Source: Scedosporium boydii (Eukaryota > Ascomycota > Sordariomycetes > Microascales > Microascaceae). From it: a DNA stretch of 63,675 nucleotides. A model generated the notes under the pieces. That model was not told the origin of the DNA and searched no databases. It saw only the letters and a program-made list of their open reading frames with translations. Below, piece after piece: positions 58,871 to 63,675 of this stretch (its first letter is position 1; each line of letters begins with the position of its first letter). The stretch is taken from the NCBI GenBank assembly GCA_002221725.1, contig NJFT01000228.1, positions 1-63,675 on the forward strand. Reading direction: 5' to 3'. The position numbers and the translations under genes are program-made.

Positions 58871-59862
58871 TGTTTAAATATTTATCTATATCTTATTTAT
58901 TAAAACTAAAGGTTATAATAATCTATCCTTAATAGTAGACTATAAACTTATATAATTTAATATTTACTTAGATTTAGTATTTACTTTAATTATATTTATA
59001 CTTATAATATTAGTATTTAAATTATAATTAGGTTCTTAGTATATTAAGATAAGGTAAGTAGTAGATATTATCTATACTACGTCCTTATATAAAGAAGAAA
59101 ATAAATTTCTCTATACTATTAATTAGCTTATCTATCTTATTATTAGTATTAGGTTCTTTATACTATAAGGTAGTCTTAAGAGGGGAATTAATAGTAATAT
59201 ACTTAGTAAGTAGGGGTATTATAAGCTGCTTAGAAGCGAATAATTATACCGAAACCGGCTAATTAGCTATTTTTCGAGCTAGGGTCGTGTATAATGTACT
59301 ATAATAATACTAATCTTATATATTAGTTTCTACCTCCTTAGCTATAGTAGCTATTATAGCTTTAACTAACTAATCTATAGTTATAGCTTTTAGCTTAGTA
59401 TTAGTATAATATTTAATTATTTTAATATAGTTAATATAGTCTTTTAAAAGTACTATTTATAAGTCTTAATACTTTTATTTTTCTAAGATAACTATACTCC
59501 TATACTTACTAGCTAGAACTCTCTAAGTTTAAAGCTACTAATTTAACTTTATCTAGTTCTTTAAAGCTTTCTTCTCTAAATACTTAATATACTTATCCTC
59601 GTAGCCTCTAAGTTATAGGATATTATTAGACTAGAATAATTTAAATAGTTATTTTTTAATATCTTTCTAATTTTTAACTATATTAAGGATTTCCTAAACA
59701 GTAAACTTAATACCTTAATTAGCTTTATAAATAGCCTTATAGAGGACAGTACGTTTTCTAGAGAACCCTCTATAATAATAGTAGGAGATGTCTTTATAGT
59801 TATTAAGAAATTTAGTAATATTATTACTATTAAAGGTTAGGACCTGACCACCATAATCCTCT
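58871..59862. repeat. AT-rich RIP-type block, right end
   Basis: No coherent frame. A 98-codon minus frame at 59715-60011 runs through the inverted repeat and is not convincing. The transition back to normal composition lies at about 59,840. Confidence 0.55.
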
Positions 59863-60008
59863 GGTTTGGGGGGAAAGTATGGTTTGGGGGGAAAAAAGGG
59901 ACTTCTTTTTTCTATGGAAACAAGGGAGGAAATAGATGTACCCCCAGTGCCGGCACGGTGGCGCGAACGGTATACTTCCCCCCAAACCATATTTCCCCCC
60001 AAACCATA
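59863..60008. repeat. G-rich inverted repeat, possible foldback/MITE terminus
   Basis: The 14-mer GGTTTGGGGGGAAA occurs at 59863 and 59881 on the plus strand, and in inverted form (TTCCCCCCAAACC) twice at 59976-60006. Each arm is about 30 bp, a tandem pair of TATGGTTTGGGGGGAAA-like units; arms differ by one base and are separated by about 80 bp. It stands exactly at the border of the AT-rich block. Confidence 0.75.
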
Positions 60009-60416
60009 CATTAAACCGGCCCTTGGGGCTACGGCGTTTCCCGGCCGGAAATTCCCTTCTTAAAAGAAAACGAAAATAACCACGTTCGATGCGCGGGAAG
60101 TAGAAAATACCATTAAAACCGGAATAATTTAAAGAATCTGATTCTAAAGTTAGAATAAAATTCCCTTTACTAGTAAACTAGAAATAATTAAGTAAAGGTG
60201 ATTTCGAGGTACAAGGCAGGTCTAAGTTACTTTCTACAGCTAATTCTAGCCAATAATAACCCTAGAAAGAAAAAGAAGACCCACTTTAGAACCTCACCGA
60301 ACCTTACCTTACTCTACTCTATCATCTTCTTCTTTATCTTATAGTAAAAGTAAAGAAAGGAAGAGGTTCCCCCTTTTCTTCTTCTTACCTACCTATCTTA
60401 TCCTACCCACATAACC
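60009..60416. promoter_or_regulatory. Leader and promoter of the DUF3505-like gene
   Basis: No coding frame. An imperfect palindrome TTTCCCGGCCGGAAA lies at 60038-60052. The last 100 bases are rich in CT and TTCTTCTTAC-like sequence, typical of a fungal pyrimidine-rich initiator/leader, ending at ACCATGG (ATG 60417). Confidence 0.35.
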
Positions 60417-60867
60417 ATGGAAACCGACGCCCTTATAGCCACGTATGTAGAGTTCTACAGGCCCCTCTGTCTTCTGATCTGTACCCGCTGTCACACAACT
60501 TTGAAACCGGGAAAATCCATTGAAAAACACTTCCGAAAAAACCACAAGTTAAAAGGGAAAGAACTAAAACGCCTTCTTCAACATTGCTTTTCCTTTTCAC
60601 CAGCCGACCCAGATGACATCCCTTTACCGGATGACTTTTCCCCCCAGATTCCCCACTTACAGGTCTATAAGGGGTTTATCTGCAGTACTTGTTATTTTAA
60701 AACAGTAGATAATTCGAATATCTACCGTCATTTCACTTCCTTCCCCGACTGTAAGAAGGAAACGGATACCTTCTATCCCGTAGAACTTCAGTCGTTTTTT
60801 CAGAATAACCGGCAGAAGCAGTACTGGGCAGTTCGTTCTAGTAACCCGCGGTTCAACTTGCTAAGAG

Positions 60868-61277
60868 GTAAGTAATTTTTAGTTTATTTTTATTTCTTTT
60901 TCTTCTTTATTTCCTTCTTTATTTCCTTCTTTATTTTCTTCTTTATTTTATTTCCTTCTTTATTTCCTTCTTTTTCATTTTCTTCTTTATTTTTTTTCTT
61001 CCCTTCTTTATTTCTTTTCCCTTCTTTATTTCCTTTCCCTTCCTTTTTTATTTCCTTTCCCTTCCTTTTTTATTTCCTTTCCCTTCCTTTTTTATTTCCT
61101 TTCCCTTCTTTATTCTCTCTTTATTTTCTTATTTCTTTTATTTTTAATTATTCTTCCTTTCCTAATTTTTTTTATTTTTTTTATTTTTTTTATTTATTTA
61201 TTTTTTTTTTTTTAACTACTAATATTCCTTCTTAGATATCTTAACTTCCACTTCCCACCCACCTTCCCTTTCTACAG
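60868..61277 (+). repeat. Pyrimidine-rich expanded intron (410 nt)
   Basis: Donor GTAAGT and acceptor CTACAG. Nearly the whole intron is TTTATTTCCTTC-type repeat on the coding strand. The other introns (61497-61774, 62258-62371 and 62979-63337) have the same bias, so the expansion is gene-wide and not a single microsatellite. Confidence 0.8.
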
Positions 61278-62132
61278 AATACGAAGCCCTGATCCAGCAG
61301 GGTCACCGCCGTATCCGGGAAGCCCGGAAGAAAGCGATTTCCACAGCCCAGTCCGCTGAAGGGAAGGAAAACATCAGCAACTGGGTGAAAACGATGGGCT
61401 GGGCTTCCTTTTTCAGTGGTGTGGAAGTCAAGGCTGTTTCCCAGCTCTCCCAGCTGCCACTGACAATCAACATGATCAAGAAGTCATATGGAATAAGTTA
61501 GTATTTTTATATTTTCAATTTTCTTTATTTCTTTTTTTCCTTTTCTTTCCTTCTTTCTTTCCTTCTTCCTTTCCTTTCCTTACTTCTTTCTTTTTTCCTT
61601 ATCATTTTTTTCTTCTTATTTCTTTTCTTTCTTTCCTTTATTTCTTTCTATTCTTTATTTCTTATTCTTTTACTTATTTTTTTTTCTTTCCTTATTTTTT
61701 CCTTCTTTCCTTATATTTCTTTTTATTTCTTTAATTTTATTTTAATATATTTTAATATACTAATACTTTTATAGCCAATAATGAAAAGAAGATCCAGCAG
61801 TTACTTCGAATTCTTAGATCTGCTGTTTCCCGGCTCTTTTCCACCTGTATCGGAACCATCGAGGAAACCCCCGATATAATCCTCCACCACCTTCCTTCTG
61901 ATAACCCAATAACCCCAGCTTCCCGGCCTTTTTCAAAAACAGAAACCTCGAAAACTATGGATCATTATATTATCTATTATATTCGAATTCTTCTTCTTTT
62001 TTTCCAAGTCTTTCTTCAAGGAAGAGAACAGGCTACGGCATATAAGATGACGTTTTCAGACCAACAATGGGCCTGCCTTTCCACACTTTCCCACCAGCTC
62101 CAGCAGATTCCTTTATCTAATAACCTTCTTCT

Positions 62133-62217
62133 AGAAGAAGAAGAAGAGGAAGAAGAAGAGGAAGAAGAAGAGGAAGAAGAAGAGGAAGAAGAGGAGGAAG
62201 AAGAGGAAGGAGAGAAA
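62133..62217 (+). repeat. GAA/GAG trinucleotide repeat encoding poly-Glu
   Basis: A run of GAA and GAG codons in exon 3 of the DUF3505-type gene, followed by GEKEIEDDEEESS. It is pure purine on the coding strand, opposite to the adjacent pyrimidine introns. Length may vary between strains. Confidence 0.85.
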
Positions 62218-63675
62218 GAAATAGAAGACGATGAAGAGGAATCTAGTAGAAATACTAGTAAGTATCTAATTTTCTTTTTTTCTCTTTATCTTTTATAATT
62301 ATTCTTTTTTATTTTCTTTTTTTTTTTTTTTTAAAAAAATTCTACTAAAATATTTCTTTAATTTCTAATAGATTCCTCTCTATATAAGAACCTAGATTCT
62401 TCTATCTTTAACTTCTTCATCTCTCTTCTTACTGAGAACGTTCCTAGTAACCCTTTTCAGAACCCACTTCTCTATTTCTCAGCTATTTTAGGCTGGGATT
62501 CTAGAACTAGTTCCTAGACCTATACTGAAAACTATACCCCGAAACTAGCCGGGCTTCTATGGTGTTCTAGGGTTCTTATCCTTCATCATCTAATAGAAGA
62601 CTACTTAGATATAGGAGATATCAGTGCCGAACAGGTCCAGGAAATCGTTATGAGGATGAAAACCCTTATAACTTCAGCTTCCTTTACCCCCTTCTTCTGG
62701 ATTATTAAGTAGATGACCCTTGGGAAGGGATATCGGAAGAAAGACCAAGGAATGCCTTCTATTATGTGGTCTGATGACCTAAAAACCCTCTATTTTAGAG
62801 GGATGAAGCTTCCTATTTCCGCCTTTCAAGAAATAGCTATTTTCTTGAAAAACGAAGCTATCCGGCTACTAGATCTAGTTCTTTTTAAGACCTTAGAATC
62901 CTCTCTTTCCATTATAGATCTAAATCGGATCTATGATTCTTTACTAGTTGAGGGGCCTATGAAATCCTTTTATACTCGGTAAGTTATCCTTTTTTTTTTT
63001 TTTTTCTTTAAAATTCTTTTCTTTATTTATTTCTTTACTTATTTTCTTACTTATTTCTTTCTTTCTTTCTTTACTTCTTTACTTATTCTATTACTTATTT
63101 CTTTACTTATTTTCTTATTTTTTTAACTTATTTTATTACTTACTTCTTTACTTATTTCTTTACTTATTTCTTTAGTTATTTCTTTATTTTTTTACTTATT
63201 TATTTATTTTCTTATTCCTTTTTTTATTTCTTTCTTTATTTTTTTTCTTATTTCTTTTCTTATTTTTTTTCTAGATTTTTTTATTTTTTATTTCTTATAT
63301 TCTTTTATTAAAAAAAAGAAATACTAACTATTTCTAGCCCGGAAAATAGTTTCCTACAGGCTGGCCACCAATACCTTGCTACCATCGCTGAATCCACCCT
63401 TTTTACTAAGGATAAAGGGTTTAATACCCGTGAAATCAGTCGATATACTTCTAAAATCGCTACTTTTAAAGAGGTTTTACTAGCAGCAGTCCATATATGG
63501 GCTGGCCAGCCCGGTAGGGGCCCTGAAATCATGACCCTGAAACACCATGATATCCAAACTAGAACTAGGGATATCTACATCTTCGATGGGGCCGTTTTCC
63601 TTGCCTGTGATCAGGATAAGTCCTTCTATAAGGGGGTAGGAAGGAAGGTGGCTAGGTTCCTTCCTTCCGATCTTG

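Larger units (their letters stand above)
60417..63675 (+). pseudogene. DUF3505 / telomere-linked RecQ-helicase-type gene, 5' part, two in-frame stops
   Basis: Exons 60417-60867, 61278-61496, 61775-62257, 62372-62978 and 63338 to the window end. Exon 1 has two C2H2-like Cys/His sets: LICTRCHTTLKPGKSIEKHF with RKNH, and FICSTCYFKTVDNSNIYRHF, as in the DUF3505 domain at the start of fungal RecQ-associated proteins. Exon 2 encodes YEALIQQGHRRIREARKKAI and NWVKTMGWASFFSGVEVKAV. Exon 3 ends in a run of about 27 consecutive Glu. Exon 5 gives LAAVHIWAGQPGRGPEIMTL and KHHDIQTRTRDIYIFDGAVF; the RGPEI-x-LKHHD block recalls the Arg box of tyrosine recombinases and stands before the helicase in the relatives I know. 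The helicase itself would lie outside. TAG at 62515 (where Trp is likely) and 62710 interrupt exon 4. Confidence 0.68.

Noticed and set aside
59715..60011. 98-codon minus frame through the G-rich inverted repeat
   Set aside because: It is made largely of repeat sequence (FFPPKPYFPPKP) and joins RIP DNA to the repeat; unlikely to be a gene.

Overview
The window is nuclear DNA of a filamentous ascomycete (Pezizomycotina). Short GT-AG introns of 54-125 nt, Zn2Cys6 and F-box families, a GH11 xylanase and a RIP-mutated chromovirus all point there. Protein resemblance suggests Eurotiales (Aspergillus/Penicillium), but I could not test this.

Layout. (1) 1-16 kb, minus strand except the first gene: an arginine-rich hypothetical protein, a secreted GH11 xylanase, a glutathione S-transferase, an F-box protein, a membrane-anchored short-chain dehydrogenase (SDR), a secreted DUF8021-like protein and a 14-TM MFS exporter. 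(2) 16-25 kb: an F-box-like gene with a frameshift, an intact SDR, then a graveyard (19.9-22.6 kb) with remains of a SnoaL-like protein, a transcription factor, a PHBH-type FAD monooxygenase and a C2H2 zinc-finger gene. An intact LovD-like beta-lactamase/transesterase follows. (3) 25.5-39.3 kb: a coherent aromatic catabolic cluster. It holds homogentisate dioxygenase and fumarylacetoacetase (divergent), a PhacB/CYP504B-like P450, a Zn2Cys6 regulator (divergent from the P450), a small Dabb protein, a flavin monoamine oxidase and an APC permease whose last exon carries a premature stop. (4) 39.35-59.8 kb: an abruptly AT-rich, gene-free block of RIP-type repeats. It contains a complete Ty3/gypsy chromovirus with two 438-bp LTRs and a second gypsy relic on the minus strand. 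(5) 59.86-63.68 kb: a G-rich inverted repeat, then the 5' part of a multi-exon gene resembling fungal DUF3505/telomere-linked RecQ helicase genes, with pyrimidine-rich introns and two in-frame stops. It runs off the window.

How the genes fit. In region 3 the permease would import an aromatic amine or amino acid. The amine oxidase would deaminate it. The P450 would hydroxylate the resulting (hydroxy)phenylacetate to homogentisate. HmgA and FahA would then cleave the ring to fumarate and acetoacetate. Maleylacetoacetate isomerase and an aldehyde dehydrogenase are not in the window. Half-sites CGGAA/TTCCG recur in every promoter of this cluster, which suggests one regulon under the local Zn2Cys6 factor. 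Exon boundaries were deduced by hand from reading frame, splice consensus and remembered family sequence; no alignment or search was run.
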